Under the pieces are notes generated by a model. The model was given only the letters and a program-made list of their open reading frames with translations, had not been told where the DNA came from and searched no databases. Position numbers and translations under genes: made by a program. 9,280 nucleotides of DNA from Candidatus Woesearchaeota archaeon (GTDB lineage: Archaea; Nanobdellota; Nanobdellia; Woesearchaeales; UBA10200), in contig JACPBN010000036.1 of NCBI GenBank assembly GCA_016180275.1, forward strand, positions 1 to 9,280, given 5' to 3'. Positions 1 through 6,514 of the stretch are shown here, piece by piece. The number at the start of each line of letters is the position of its first letter. The stretch's first letter is position 1.

Positions 1-160
1 GAACATGGTATCCCTCAAAACATAAATAATTGTTATTATTTTTTGCTAATTCCTGTTTAATAGTTATTCTATTTCTATTATTTAAATCTTTGTCTTTTCG
101 ACGACAAATAGGTATTCTTATGCAAAGTTTTTTAAAATCATAGCAATTCTTATTTTTCAC
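1..160 (-). CDS. possible partial ORF leaving the left edge, unknown product
   Basis: Read on the minus strand from a GTG at 160, a frame stays open for 53 codons to the window edge. With base composition this AT-rich a stop would be expected about every 12 codons. The peptide is rich in Lys, Asn and Arg and contains the stretch CIRIPICRRK, but I do not recognise it. If real, it diverges from the PUA-like gene at 162, with start codons one base apart, so both promoters would lie inside the opposite gene or start region. There is no internal ATG, and the frame also continues upstream of the GTG, so the true start is unclear. It could be a real gene continuing leftward or a chance open frame over the other gene's promoter. 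Confidence 0.3.
   Translation of the reverse strand, partial: MKNKNCYDFKKLCIRIPICRRKDKDLNNRNRITIKQELAKNNNNYLCFEGYHV
128..139 (+). promoter_or_regulatory. TATA-box-like promoter of the PUA gene
   Basis: The run TTTTTAAAAT is centred about 28 bases before the ATG at 162, the spacing expected for an archaeal TATA box driving a leaderless transcript. No Shine-Dalgarno sequence lies between it and the ATG. Confidence 0.4.
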
Positions 161-161
161 T

Positions 162-662
162 ATGCAAAACCTTAGGATATTAAACAGCAAAGAGACAAAA
201 GAGATTTTAAGCGTGCTTGAGTCGCAATATGGTGCAGACTATTCTCTCTTGTTAAAGGGCCATGTCTTATTGATGAATAAAGACAACAAGCTCTTTATTG
301 TCAACAAGGAATTTGGGATGCTTGATACTTCTAAAGTTCGCATTAATTCTTTAGGCATGTACATCGGAGAGCTTCACAACAATCAGGTAAGATTAAGCAT
401 CGAAGGCACTCAGCTTTTAGGCAAAGATGCAAAGAAGAATGTATTTGAGCTCTCTAAAGGCCAGGAAAGGACATGGCTGCGCGGCAAAGACATTGAAGTT
501 GAACATGAAAATACAGGCTTTCTCATCATGAGATGCAAGAATGATGGTGAAAAAGATAATGGTAGAAAACATTCAGCTGATTTCCTAGGCGCAGGCAAAG
601 TCAAGGACAATAGGCTTATGAACTTTGTCAGCAAGAACAGGAGGATCGGCTCTGTTTATTAA
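162..662 (+). CDS. PUA-like RNA-binding protein, NOP2/RsmF C-terminal type (COG3270-like)
   Basis: This is a 166-residue protein resembling the archaeal stand-alone version of the PUA-like domain found at the C-terminus of NOL1/NOP2/RsmF rRNA m5C methyltransferases. Recognisable parts are the N-terminal LNSKETKEI, the middle INSLGMYIGEL and RLSIEGTQLLG segments, the WLRGKDIEVE segment, and the C-terminal FLGAGKVKDN...NFVSKNRRI segment typical of PUA folds. No methyltransferase domain is present, so it probably binds rRNA or tRNA and helps ribosome assembly or modification; that role is inferred from the family. A Lys/Asp/Asn-rich insert (about residues 126-138) sits before the conserved FLGAG segment. 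Its stop codon overlaps that of the convergent gene at 659-1561 by four bases. The family call is from recalled motif patterns, not an alignment. Confidence 0.72.
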   Translation: MQNLRILNSKETKEILSVLESQYGADYSLLLKGHVLLMNKDNKLFIVNKEFGMLDTSKVRINSLGMYIGELHNNQVRLSIEGTQLLGKDAKKNVFELSKGQERTWLRGKDIEVEHENTGFLIMRCKNDGEKDNGRKHSADFLGAGKVKDNRLMNFVSKNRRIGSVY

Positions 663-1561
663 AGTTCAATCCCTTCTTTTCTAAATTCTCTTCTCAGTAA
701 ATCTCCTAAATCTAATGAACCTCTTTGCCAGGCAAAATCATCAAAATCTTTTTCTGTAGACAATGCATCTAACAAAGCGTTAAGTCTTTGCTTATTTCTT
801 AACGCATGTTCTTTGATTCTGGCTCTTTCTTGTCTCATAATATCAACTAATGATCTTAACATTTGTCTTTTTTCAGGAGGCAACTTCTCTAAAAGATTAT
901 AGTTTCCATCTCTAAATGCCTGATCAAAGTCAAGAAGATATATTGATTTAGCATCATCTACTGATAAATTACCCTCATTTTTAGCAATATCATCTAAAAA
1001 TACTAAATTTGTAAACACATTCATCTTGGCAAGATTATCGACGTATGTCGAATTGTTCATTAAAGCTCTTCTTTGGTCAGCAGTATGCTGAGCCTCTACT
1101 ATTCCTGGCACTGCATCTACAATAAGCCCATTCTCTGAAAATCTGAAGTTTATATCTTTTCCAGGGACTAAAATATTATACAATGCTTTTCCATAATATC
1201 TTTGAGGTACAGAATTTTTTATGTAGAATGTTCTTCTAGAGTTTTGGTTAATTGTCACGATAACTCTTATTGGGTTAGTAGTGCAGAAAGGCATTGTTGC
1301 TATTTCTTCTATATGTACCCTATCTTTTCCATTAAGTCCATAAAGCATCTTAGCTGCTGCTATTAATTGCTGCTTTACTCTATCAAATTCCTCATTACCA
1401 TACTTTAATCTAATTGCATATGGCTCTCCTTTTTCTCTGACTTGATCAAAAGGTATTTCAGGTCTTCCTATTTTAGAGAGCTCACTAAAAGAAGGAACAT
1501 TCGGATTATAATATCTCTCATCCGTAAATACTCTACCAGCAATATCGCTTAATTCAGCCAT
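659..1561 (-). CDS. hypothetical protein, possible divergent kinase-like (APH/HipA-like) fold
   Basis: This 300-residue soluble protein has no signal peptide or membrane helix and I cannot name its family. Several features arranged in order suggest a protein-kinase or aminoglycoside-phosphotransferase-like fold. A strand at about 111-116 (TFYIKN) carries K115 where the ATP-binding Lys would lie. A possible hinge at about 139-153 ends in VPG. A possible catalytic loop at 188-199 reads FLDDIAKNEGNL, followed by the metal-site-like LLDFDQAF at 209-216. The expected Asp-x4-Asn spacing fits D190/N195; if N198 is the conserved Asn instead, the catalytic Asp position is Ala and the protein could be inactive. 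The C-terminal 80 residues are charged helix. It stands alone, converges on the PUA gene, and has a TATA-like box at about 1584-1593. The function is inference only. Confidence 0.6.
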   Translation of the reverse strand: MAELSDIAGRVFTDERYYNPNVPSFSELSKIGRPEIPFDQVREKGEPYAIRLKYGNEEFDRVKQQLIAAAKMLYGLNGKDRVHIEEIATMPFCTTNPIRVIVTINQNSRRTFYIKNSVPQRYYGKALYNILVPGKDINFRFSENGLIVDAVPGIVEAQHTADQRRALMNNSTYVDNLAKMNVFTNLVFLDDIAKNEGNLSVDDAKSIYLLDFDQAFRDGNYNLLEKLPPEKRQMLRSLVDIMRQERARIKEHALRNKQRLNALLDALSTEKDFDDFAWQRGSLDLGDLLRREFRKEGIEL

Positions 1562-1583
1562 ACTTTTAATTAGTGTAGATAAG

Positions 1584-1593
1584 ATTTATAAAC
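1584..1593 (-). promoter_or_regulatory. TATA-box-like promoter of the kinase-like gene
   Basis: On the minus strand GTTTATAAAT lies about 27 bases before the ATG at 1561. This is correct archaeal TATA spacing for a leaderless start, and no Shine-Dalgarno site is visible. Confidence 0.45.
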
Positions 1594-1636
1594 CTTTCTA
1601 TTTTAACCACTCTAAAGTGCTAAATCATTAAGGATT

Positions 1637-2119
1637 TTATCCGGAATTCCAAACCTTATCCCCTATCCAATGCACATTCTTAACAATTTTTCCACTCTGG
1701 ATAGCTTTAGCTTCCTCTCCATAAAACCTCATTATTCCAACAGCCAATGGCTTTTTGTGATTGACATCAACAACTAAAACAATTCCATCTTTCGCAATGT
1801 CATCATCAAAATTAACAATCCCTGGCTTCATAATATCTGCTCCAGAAACAACAAACTTGACCGCTCCCATATCAACAGTTACTTTCTTAATTTTTTCATA
1901 TAACATTTTATTTTCCAATATGTTCTTTAATGTTGGTATAATTATTTTAGTTGTGTTGGTCATATTATAATAAAAGAATGCAGTTTTATTGTTTATCTTC
2001 AGGATATTATCTTCCAATATTGCAACGTCTTTCTTGTCAATAAAATTCTCTAACTTATACATATTATTCAGCTGCAAATTTATTTCTTTAACTTCGCTGT
2101 TGCTTAGGTGCTTTTTCAT
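1637..2119 (-). CDS. PUA-domain RNA-binding protein, MCT-1/Tma20-like (COG2016, DUF1947 N-domain)
   Basis: This 160-residue protein matches the archaeal relatives of eukaryotic MCT-1/Tma20. An N-terminal pre-PUA region (about 1-78, DUF1947-like) is followed by a C-terminal PUA domain (about 79-158). Diagnostic segments are VDMGAVKFVVSGADIMKPGI at 82-101, then DGIVLVVDVNHKKPLAVG, and the terminal IGDKVW. Eukaryotic members act on the ribosome in reinitiation and recycling, so a ribosome- or tRNA-linked role is likely here. The ATG overlaps the stop of the upstream DUF371 gene in the four-base ATGA arrangement (2116-2119), which implies co-transcription and translational coupling. No separate promoter is seen. 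The family call is confident; the exact cellular role in archaea is not established. Confidence 0.85.
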   Translation of the reverse strand: MKKHLSNSEVKEINLQLNNMYKLENFIDKKDVAILEDNILKINNKTAFFYYNMTNTTKIIIPTLKNILENKMLYEKIKKVTVDMGAVKFVVSGADIMKPGIVNFDDDIAKDGIVLVVDVNHKKPLAVGIMRFYGEEAKAIQSGKIVKNVHWIGDKVWNSG

Positions 2120-2514
2120 TCTACTGCCTCAAAAACAATATTCATTTTAGCATTAGGATTCTTCATTTTAGCGACTAATTCTCTATTAATGTCTTTCGCA
2201 GCTTTGGTTGCCATAACGCCAAGTGTTCTTTTGCTATTAAATTCAGTAATCCTAAAAACAATCTCATGCTCATCATTGAAATCTTTATTAATTTTGCAGT
2301 AAAATTCATCTGAGATGTCATCAGCTTTAAGAGTTATTCTAATGTTTTTAACTTTCTTCAAAAATTTAACCAATTCATTTGCATCAAAATCAGCTTTAAC
2401 TCCAAGAATACAATCTCCATCTTTGCTTAGCATTTTGTCTCTAGTGAACTCAATAGTATTTCTATGCAAAGCAATTATATTCTCATGTCCTGAGCAGTTG
2501 AATAAAAATTTCAT
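2116..2514 (-). CDS. DUF371 family protein
   Basis: This 132-residue protein carries the DUF371 (COG2090) hallmarks: GHENIIALHRNTIEFTRD near residues 9-26, then GDCILGVKAD near 33-42, and EIVFRITEFNSKRTLGVMATKAA near 84-106. The family is widespread in archaea and its biochemical function is unknown as far as I know. It is a small soluble alpha/beta protein with no catalytic motif that I can name. It is the first gene of a two-gene unit whose second member is the MCT-1-like PUA protein, overlapped by four bases, so a shared role around RNA or translation is plausible but inferred. A TATA-like run lies at about 2533-2545, giving a leaderless start. Confidence 0.82.
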   Translation of the reverse strand: MKFLFNCSGHENIIALHRNTIEFTRDKMLSKDGDCILGVKADFDANELVKFLKKVKNIRITLKADDISDEFYCKINKDFNDEHEIVFRITEFNSKRTLGVMATKAAKDINRELVAKMKNPNAKMNIVFEAVE

Positions 2515-2532
2515 AAAACCCAGGAATTAACC

Positions 2533-2545
2533 ATAATATAAAAAT
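2533..2545 (-). promoter_or_regulatory. TATA-box-like promoter of the DUF371-PUA unit
   Basis: On the minus strand TTTTTATATTATG lies about 20-30 bases before the ATG at 2514. It is the only promoter-like element upstream of the coupled pair. Confidence 0.4.
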
Positions 2546-2593
2546 TGTATTGTAAATTCAAGAAATATCTAATAAATTAAATAAAAAACTCAC

Positions 2594-2845
2594 TTATCTA
2601 TTCAGCAGATCTTCAATCGGTTTTTTTTTGCCAGCCAGCTTTTTCTCTTGCTTACTTTCTTTCTGCATTTCCTGCGCTTGAGCAACTAAGTCTACTCCAA
2701 GATCTTTCAATCCTTTGATATGAAGCTGCATTAACTGCTCAACTATAGCAAGGACTTTCTGCATTTCTTCTCTTTCTTTTGCTAATGTAGCTAAAGCACC
2801 TTTGTGAAACCCTATTTGCTCATTTTTGCTTACCTGTTCAGCCAT
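2594..2845 (-). CDS. small helical (coiled-coil-like) protein, uncharacterised
   Basis: This 83-residue protein is mostly charged helix. Its conserved-looking core, GFHKGALATLAKEREEMQKV at 12-31, is followed by an amphipathic segment IVEQLMQLHIKGLKDLGVDL at 34-53 and a basic Lys-rich tail. I have the impression of similar short proteins in other DPANN-type archaea (a GFHKG-A-L-KERE pattern), but no function is known to me. I chose the ATG at 2845 over the in-frame GTG at 2854 because AGGTGG (2851-2856) is a good Shine-Dalgarno site five bases before the ATG and would itself contain the GTG. The gene contains a run of nine A on the coding strand near 2622-2630, a site prone to sequencing or polymerase slippage. 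It diverges from the MscS gene. Confidence 0.72.
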   Translation of the reverse strand: MAEQVSKNEQIGFHKGALATLAKEREEMQKVLAIVEQLMQLHIKGLKDLGVDLVAQAQEMQKESKQEKKLAGKKKPIEDLLNR

Positions 2846-2850
2846 TAAAA

Positions 2851-2856
2851 CCACCT
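2851..2856 (-). promoter_or_regulatory. Shine-Dalgarno site deciding the start of the small helical protein
   Basis: AGGTGG on the minus strand lies five bases before the ATG at 2845. It is one of the few clear ribosome binding sites in this window, so this gene has a leadered transcript unlike several of its neighbours. Confidence 0.65.
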
Positions 2857-2861
2857 GTTGT

Positions 2862-2881
2862 TTATTATTATTATTATTATT
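2862..2881. repeat. (TTA)6 microsatellite
   Basis: Six tandem TTA units lie in the spacer between the small helical gene and MscS, immediately upstream of the Shine-Dalgarno site of the former. On the minus strand this reads as a run of TAA/ATA in the 5' leader. Length variation could alter leader length or promoter spacing, but nothing in the sequence proves a role. Confidence 0.75.
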
Positions 2882-2993
2882 TCTTTCTAGGAATTTACTG
2901 TTATTAAATCTATTTACCTTTATTTATCTTATTATGTTATTACGGATTGTTTATAATAGTTTCTGTTTTTGCAGGAAAAATCATTATCGTAAT

Positions 2994-3004
2994 CTTTAAA
3001 TATA
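2994..3004 (+). promoter_or_regulatory. TATA-box-like promoter of the MscS gene
   Basis: CTTTAAATATA ends about 21 bases before the ATG at 3025. This placement supports the ATG at 3025 as a leaderless start rather than the TTG at 2947, which lies upstream of the promoter. Confidence 0.5.
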
Positions 3005-3024
3005 ACTTGCTTTTTTTAGATTAT

Positions 3025-4101
3025 ATGGCACTGCAAGATAAACTTACAAATGAAGTTGTTAATGGCTATTGGTATCTGCTTGAAAACAAATACATTAAGG
3101 CAGCTATAATTCTAGTAGCTGTATATTTAGGTTCACAAATAGTCTACTATATTCTTGAAAAGTACGTAAAGCATTTTACAAGCAAGACAAAAACAAAGAT
3201 AGATGACTTGATACTTGCAAAGATCAGCCGTCCAATCTCACTGATTCTTTTATTGGCAGGCATCAGATTTGCATTGATTCCTTTAGCTCTGCCAGAGAAC
3301 CTCAGTTTTTATGTATTTCATATTATCAGCACATTCATTATCACTATCGTTGGATATATGATGATAGGTGTGCTTAAGATCATTATCCATGAGTGGGGCA
3401 AGAAATGGGCAGCTAAAACTAAATCAACAGCAGACGATCAGCTTATAGGGCTATTAGACAGGTTTTCATATATTGTTGTAATCTTGATATTCCTGATGTT
3501 CTTGCTGGATTCATGGGGCATCAAGATCGGGCCATTGTTAGCAAGCTTAGGTATTGCAGGAGTTGCAGTTGCTTTTGCATTGCAGAATACTTTGGGCAAT
3601 ATCTTTGGCGGCGTTTCTATGATTGTTGACAAGTCAATTAAGGTTGGAGATGATATTGAAATAGATGCCCAGACAAAAGGTACAGTGATAGATGTTGGCT
3701 TTCGCAGCACAAAGATAAAGACAAGAAACAATGAGCTTATCACTATTCCAAATGGAAAGTTGGCAGATTCAAAGATTGTGAACTATGTGATGCCAGATAC
3801 TACGATTAGGGTCGTGGTGCCGTTCAGTGTTGCATATGGCAGCAGCATCACAAAAGTAAAAGAGCTTGTTATGGCTGAAATATTAAAGATAAAGGGCATT
3901 TTAAAAGATCCTGAGCCAATTGTTTATTTTAAGGAGATGGGCGCTTCAAGCTTGAACTTTGATGCATTGATTTGGGTAGCTTATTATAAGGATAGGTTTA
4001 AGGTCAGAGAAGAGGCCAACACAAGAATCTATGATGCTCTTAACAGCGCAGGAATCAGCATCCCATTCCCACAGATGGACGTGCATGTTAAGAATCAGTA
4101 A
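3025..4101 (+). CDS. mscS: MscS family small-conductance mechanosensitive ion channel
   Basis: This 358-residue membrane protein should release solutes when membrane tension rises after osmotic downshock. Predicted membrane helices lie at about 24-44, 70-89, 95-120 and 148-166. They are followed by the pore-lining helix at about 172-200, which has the signature Gly/Ala-rich LGIAGVAVAFALQNTLGN and GGVSMIVD. The MscS beta domain follows at about 201-258, with VGDDIEI, GTVIDVGFRSTKIKTRNNEL and IPNG. The C-terminal alpha/beta domain ends with the typical ISIPFPQMDVHV. Four helices before the pore make it larger than E. coli MscS (about 286 residues) but normal for archaeal MscS-like channels. The start at 3025 is chosen from the TATA box position; an in-frame TTG at 2947 would add 26 residues. 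It is followed after 73 bases by the ligase gene on the same strand. Confidence 0.93.
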   Translation: MALQDKLTNEVVNGYWYLLENKYIKAAIILVAVYLGSQIVYYILEKYVKHFTSKTKTKIDDLILAKISRPISLILLLAGIRFALIPLALPENLSFYVFHIISTFIITIVGYMMIGVLKIIIHEWGKKWAAKTKSTADDQLIGLLDRFSYIVVILIFLMFLLDSWGIKIGPLLASLGIAGVAVAFALQNTLGNIFGGVSMIVDKSIKVGDDIEIDAQTKGTVIDVGFRSTKIKTRNNELITIPNGKLADSKIVNYVMPDTTIRVVVPFSVAYGSSITKVKELVMAEILKIKGILKDPEPIVYFKEMGASSLNFDALIWVAYYKDRFKVREEANTRIYDALNSAGISIPFPQMDVHVKNQ

Positions 4102-4147
4102 TTTTAGTTAATAATAATTCTTTTTCATCCCTTAAACCATTAAGTTT

Positions 4148-4159
4148 TTATTTATATTA
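4148..4159 (+). promoter_or_regulatory. TATA-box-like promoter of the asparagine-synthetase-like gene
   Basis: TATTTATATTAT lies about 16-27 bases before the ATG at 4175, so the gene probably has its own leaderless transcript rather than depending on the MscS promoter. Confidence 0.4.
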
Positions 4160-4174
4160 TTCTTTGCATTGATT

Positions 4175-5191
4175 ATGGCAGAACTCTACTTAAAAGAAGG
4201 TAAATTAATTCCAGAAAATTATTGGCAAAACTTAATTCTCACTCTGAAGCAAACTAAATATTTTTCAAATCAGGACAAGTTAAAAGCTTCAATAATAAAT
4301 GCAGTGACATCAAGAATTCCAAAAAAACGCTTTGGCATATTCTTTTCCGGCGGAGTTGACTCAACGACAATTGCATATCTGTGCAAAAATTATTCTGATA
4401 AAAAACAAAAAACCAAAAATTCTAAAGCAGATCCTGATTTTACCTGTTATACTGTAGGCTATAATAATGCAGAAGATGTAATAGTTGCGCAAAAAGCAGC
4501 AAAGCAGTTGGGCTTTAAGATAAAAGTGGTCAAGTTAGGGCTAGCTGATATTGAAAAAATCCTAAAAAAAGTCATAAAATTATTAAACTTAAAATTTTTA
4601 GCAAAAGACTCAACCCCAAATAATTCTTACCAAAATATCACAAACATAGTCGCAGCTGGTGTTGCTACTGTAGTTTATGCAGCTGTTAAAGAAGCAAAAA
4701 AAGACAAGATAAACATCTTCTTCTCTGGCCTTGGTAGCGAGGAGATATTTGCAGGCTATCAAAGGCATGCGGATGCTGGAAATAAAGATATCCTTACGGC
4801 AGACATCAAATATGGAAGCAAAGATACTGGCTCTTCAGACAATATAAATGAAGAATGCTGGAACGGCCTAAAAAAAATGTGGAAGCGTGATTTAGTAAGA
4901 GATTGCACTCTTGCAGAAAAATTAAAGTTTACTGCATTAACTCCTTATTTAGATAGAGAAGTAATGCTGAATGCAATGGCTATTGATGCAAAAGAAAAAA
5001 TAAATGCCGAACACAAAAAAATTATACTAAGGAAAATATCAGAAGACCTTGGCTTGCCAAAAGAATCTGCATGGAGAAAAAAGAAAGCCGCACAGTATGG
5101 CAGTGCAGTTGACAAGGCAATTGAGAAATTGGCTAAAAATGCAGGATTTAAGTATAAGTTGGAATATCTGAATATGTTATCAAACATGTAG
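4175..5191 (+). CDS. asparagine-synthetase-like PP-loop ATP pyrophosphatase without glutaminase domain
   Basis: This 338-residue soluble protein corresponds to the C-terminal synthetase half of AsnB-type enzymes. The ATP-pyrophosphatase PP-loop is FSGGVDSTT at 57-65. A second hallmark, FFSGLGSEEIFAGYQRH at 182-198, matches the LGSDELFGGY segment of asparagine synthetases. LTPYLDREVM at 255-264 and the C-terminal RKISEDLGLP...RKKKAAQYGS at 286-310 complete the family pattern. There is no N-terminal Cys-2 glutaminase domain, only about 50 residues of helix, so the nitrogen source would be ammonia or a partner protein, or the substrate is not aspartate (as in other amidoligases of this fold). 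The ATG at 4175 is preferred to the TTG at 4169 because of its fit to MAEL and promoter spacing. It is convergent with the GTPase gene. The family is confident; the substrate is unknown. Confidence 0.85.
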   Translation: MAELYLKEGKLIPENYWQNLILTLKQTKYFSNQDKLKASIINAVTSRIPKKRFGIFFSGGVDSTTIAYLCKNYSDKKQKTKNSKADPDFTCYTVGYNNAEDVIVAQKAAKQLGFKIKVVKLGLADIEKILKKVIKLLNLKFLAKDSTPNNSYQNITNIVAAGVATVVYAAVKEAKKDKINIFFSGLGSEEIFAGYQRHADAGNKDILTADIKYGSKDTGSSDNINEECWNGLKKMWKRDLVRDCTLAEKLKFTALTPYLDREVMLNAMAIDAKEKINAEHKKIILRKISEDLGLPKESAWRKKKAAQYGSAVDKAIEKLAKNAGFKYKLEYLNMLSNM

Positions 5192-5259
5192 ATTTTGTAA
5201 TTTATCTTCCTAATTTTTTAATCCTGATTTATTTATTGTACTTTTTATAATCTATTTCC

Positions 5260-6210
5260 TTATCTTAAATGAATTTCAAGAATATCGCTGTCTTCAAGAA
5301 TATGCTCTGGTTTTACCACTTTCATACCAGGAAACTTCGCAGACTTTCCCCAGACTCTTGCAAACTTGTATTTTTGCAGAAAATCTTTATGCAGCTTAAG
5401 GCAAACATCCTTTATAGAAGATGCTTTCAGCATTATCAGCGGCACTTCCATGTCAGCTTTCTTGTTTACTTCTTTTAAATATATTCTGATAAAATTTAAT
5501 CTCTCAAAAATAAGGTCCTTTAATTCCTGGATATTGTACTTGATATTTGCGCTTATGAAGATGTCAGCTTTTGCAGGCAATAACTTTTTATTGAAATCAT
5601 CCAGTGTTTCACGAGTAAGTAAATCTGCTTTATTTGCAACAACGATTGCAGGGATATACTGCTTGCTGCTTTCTATTACGTCTATAAGCTGGTCTGGGGT
5701 TATATTCTCTCTGATTATAATGTCTGCATTGTTGATTTTAAATTCTTTTAACATTGCAGTTATCATCTCTTTTGTAAGGTATTCAAGCTTTACAGTTGTG
5801 CCGACATTTACGCCTCCTCTAGTTGTCTTTACTATCTTTACATCTGGCTTTTTTTGGTTAATTCTTACGCCTGTGTCGTATATCTCCTTTACCAATACAC
5901 CATAATGCTCAGGATGAAACACATCCATCAATACTATAATTAAATCAGCATTTCTGATGACAGCAAGCACTTCTTTTCCTCTGCCTCTTCCGGCAGCTGC
6001 CCCTGATACTACTCCAGGTACATCAAGCACCTGTATTTTTGCATGCTTGTATTCTAATACACCGGGAATAACTGTCAATGTAGTGAATGCATAAGCTGCT
6101 ACTGGCGAATTCGCATTAGTTAACACATTTAAAAGTGAACTTTTGCCGACAGAGGGATAACCTAATAAAATTACTGTTGCATCTCCCGTCTTTCTTACTG
6201 AATATCCGGT
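5260..6210 (-). pseudogene. DRG/OBG-type GTPase with TGS domain, C-terminal part of a frameshifted gene
   Basis: This frame encodes most of an archaeal DRG-family GTPase, a translation-associated GTP-binding protein. Numbered in the repaired 386-residue protein, it shows the P-loop GYPSVGKSS (87-95), the switch region AYAFTTLT (109-116), DVPG (133-136) followed by the DRG-typical GAAAGRGRGKEVL, NKAD (263-266), SAN (290-292), and a C-terminal TGS domain (about 322-386) ending in ILEIHLR. All GTP-binding motifs are intact. The N-terminal 70 residues lie in a different frame (6195-6452), because an imperfect 32-bp tandem duplication (6179-6242) shifts the frame. The only usual start codon in this frame is a GTG at 6126, which lies after the P-loop, so this part alone could not make a working GTPase. 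Removing either copy restores one frame from 6452 to 5260. It may be a true mutation or an assembly artefact. Confidence 0.88.
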
Positions 6211-6242
6211 GCATCTCCTGTCTTTCTTACTGAATATCCAGT
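6179..6242 (-). repeat. imperfect 32-bp tandem duplication that frameshifts the GTPase gene
   Basis: Two adjacent 32-bp units, 6179-6210 and 6211-6242, match at 30 of 32 positions. They differ at 6187/6219 (c/t) and 6208/6240 (g/a). Each unit, read in the frame it belongs to, encodes TGYSVRKTGDA, and both differences are synonymous changes in Thr codons (ACG/ACA and ACC/ACT). Because 32 is not a multiple of three, the extra unit shifts the frame and creates a stop four codons later. Confidence 0.97.
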
Positions 6243-6452
6243 GCTTCCTTTTCCGACGCCAGCTCTAGTAGCTTCTTTCTCTTTCAGGCGTGCAAGCTGT
6301 GCCTTGTACAGTCCGATTGCGCCTTGCGTCTTTTTATTGTATTTTGTTTCAGAAATCTGTTTTTCCAGCTGCTTGATCTGCTCGTTTATATTGGACTTCT
6401 GTCTTTCAAGATTTGCTTTGTGCTGGGATGAAACTGCCGGTTTAGTTGCCAT
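6195..6452 (-). CDS. N-terminal fragment of the DRG-type GTPase, ends early after the duplication
   Basis: As written, this reads as an 85-residue protein. It starts MATKPAV and has the helical, Lys/Glu-rich N-terminal region of DRG GTPases (QIKQLEKQISETKYNKKTQG...LKAQLARLKEKE-like), then GVGKGSTGYSVRKTGDA, the segment that normally leads straight into the P-loop strand. After the first copy of the 32-bp repeat the frame shifts, adding PDIQ and a stop. It should therefore be read as the 5' exon-like portion of the gene whose remainder is at 5260-6210, not as an independent gene. The start is supported by AAGGAT (6458-6463), five bases before the ATG, and a TATA-like TTATATAAAA further upstream (6484-6493). 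UPF0147 ends 62 bases upstream. Confidence 0.85.
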   Translation of the reverse strand: MATKPAVSSQHKANLERQKSNINEQIKQLEKQISETKYNKKTQGAIGLYKAQLARLKEKEATRAGVGKGSTGYSVRKTGDAPDIQ

Positions 6453-6483
6453 ATTTATCCTTTTCAGAAATCAATTAATAGTG

Positions 6484-6493
6484 TTATATAAAA
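6484..6493 (-). promoter_or_regulatory. TATA-box-like promoter of the GTPase gene
   Basis: On the minus strand TTTTATATAA lies about 32-41 bases before the ATG at 6452. This leaves room for a short leader that carries the AAGGAT ribosome binding site at 6458-6463. Confidence 0.45.
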
Positions 6494-6514
6494 CTTATTG
6501 ATAAAAATCTGCAA

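Noticed and set aside
2108..2530. Plus-strand open frames opposite DUF371
   Set aside because: They are antisense to a conserved family with a coupled downstream gene, and their hydrophobic Ser/Leu/Ile-rich peptides look like complement shadows.
2947..3024. N-terminal extension of MscS from a TTG at 2947
   Set aside because: The extension overlaps the TATA-like box at 2994-3004 and adds residues with no family support; the ATG at 3025 has the proper promoter spacing.
4175..5191. Assignment as QueC or another PP-loop tRNA-modifying enzyme
   Set aside because: The SGGVDS loop is shared, but the GLGSEEIFAGYQRH and RKKKAAQYGS segments are specific to the asparagine-synthetase type, and no QueC zinc-binding cysteines are present.
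5366..5905. 179-codon plus-strand open frame opposite the GTPase gene
   Set aside because: It is fully antisense to a conserved GTPase with intact motifs, its peptide has no recognisable domain, and its Phe/Ser/Ile-rich composition is what the complement of such a gene gives.
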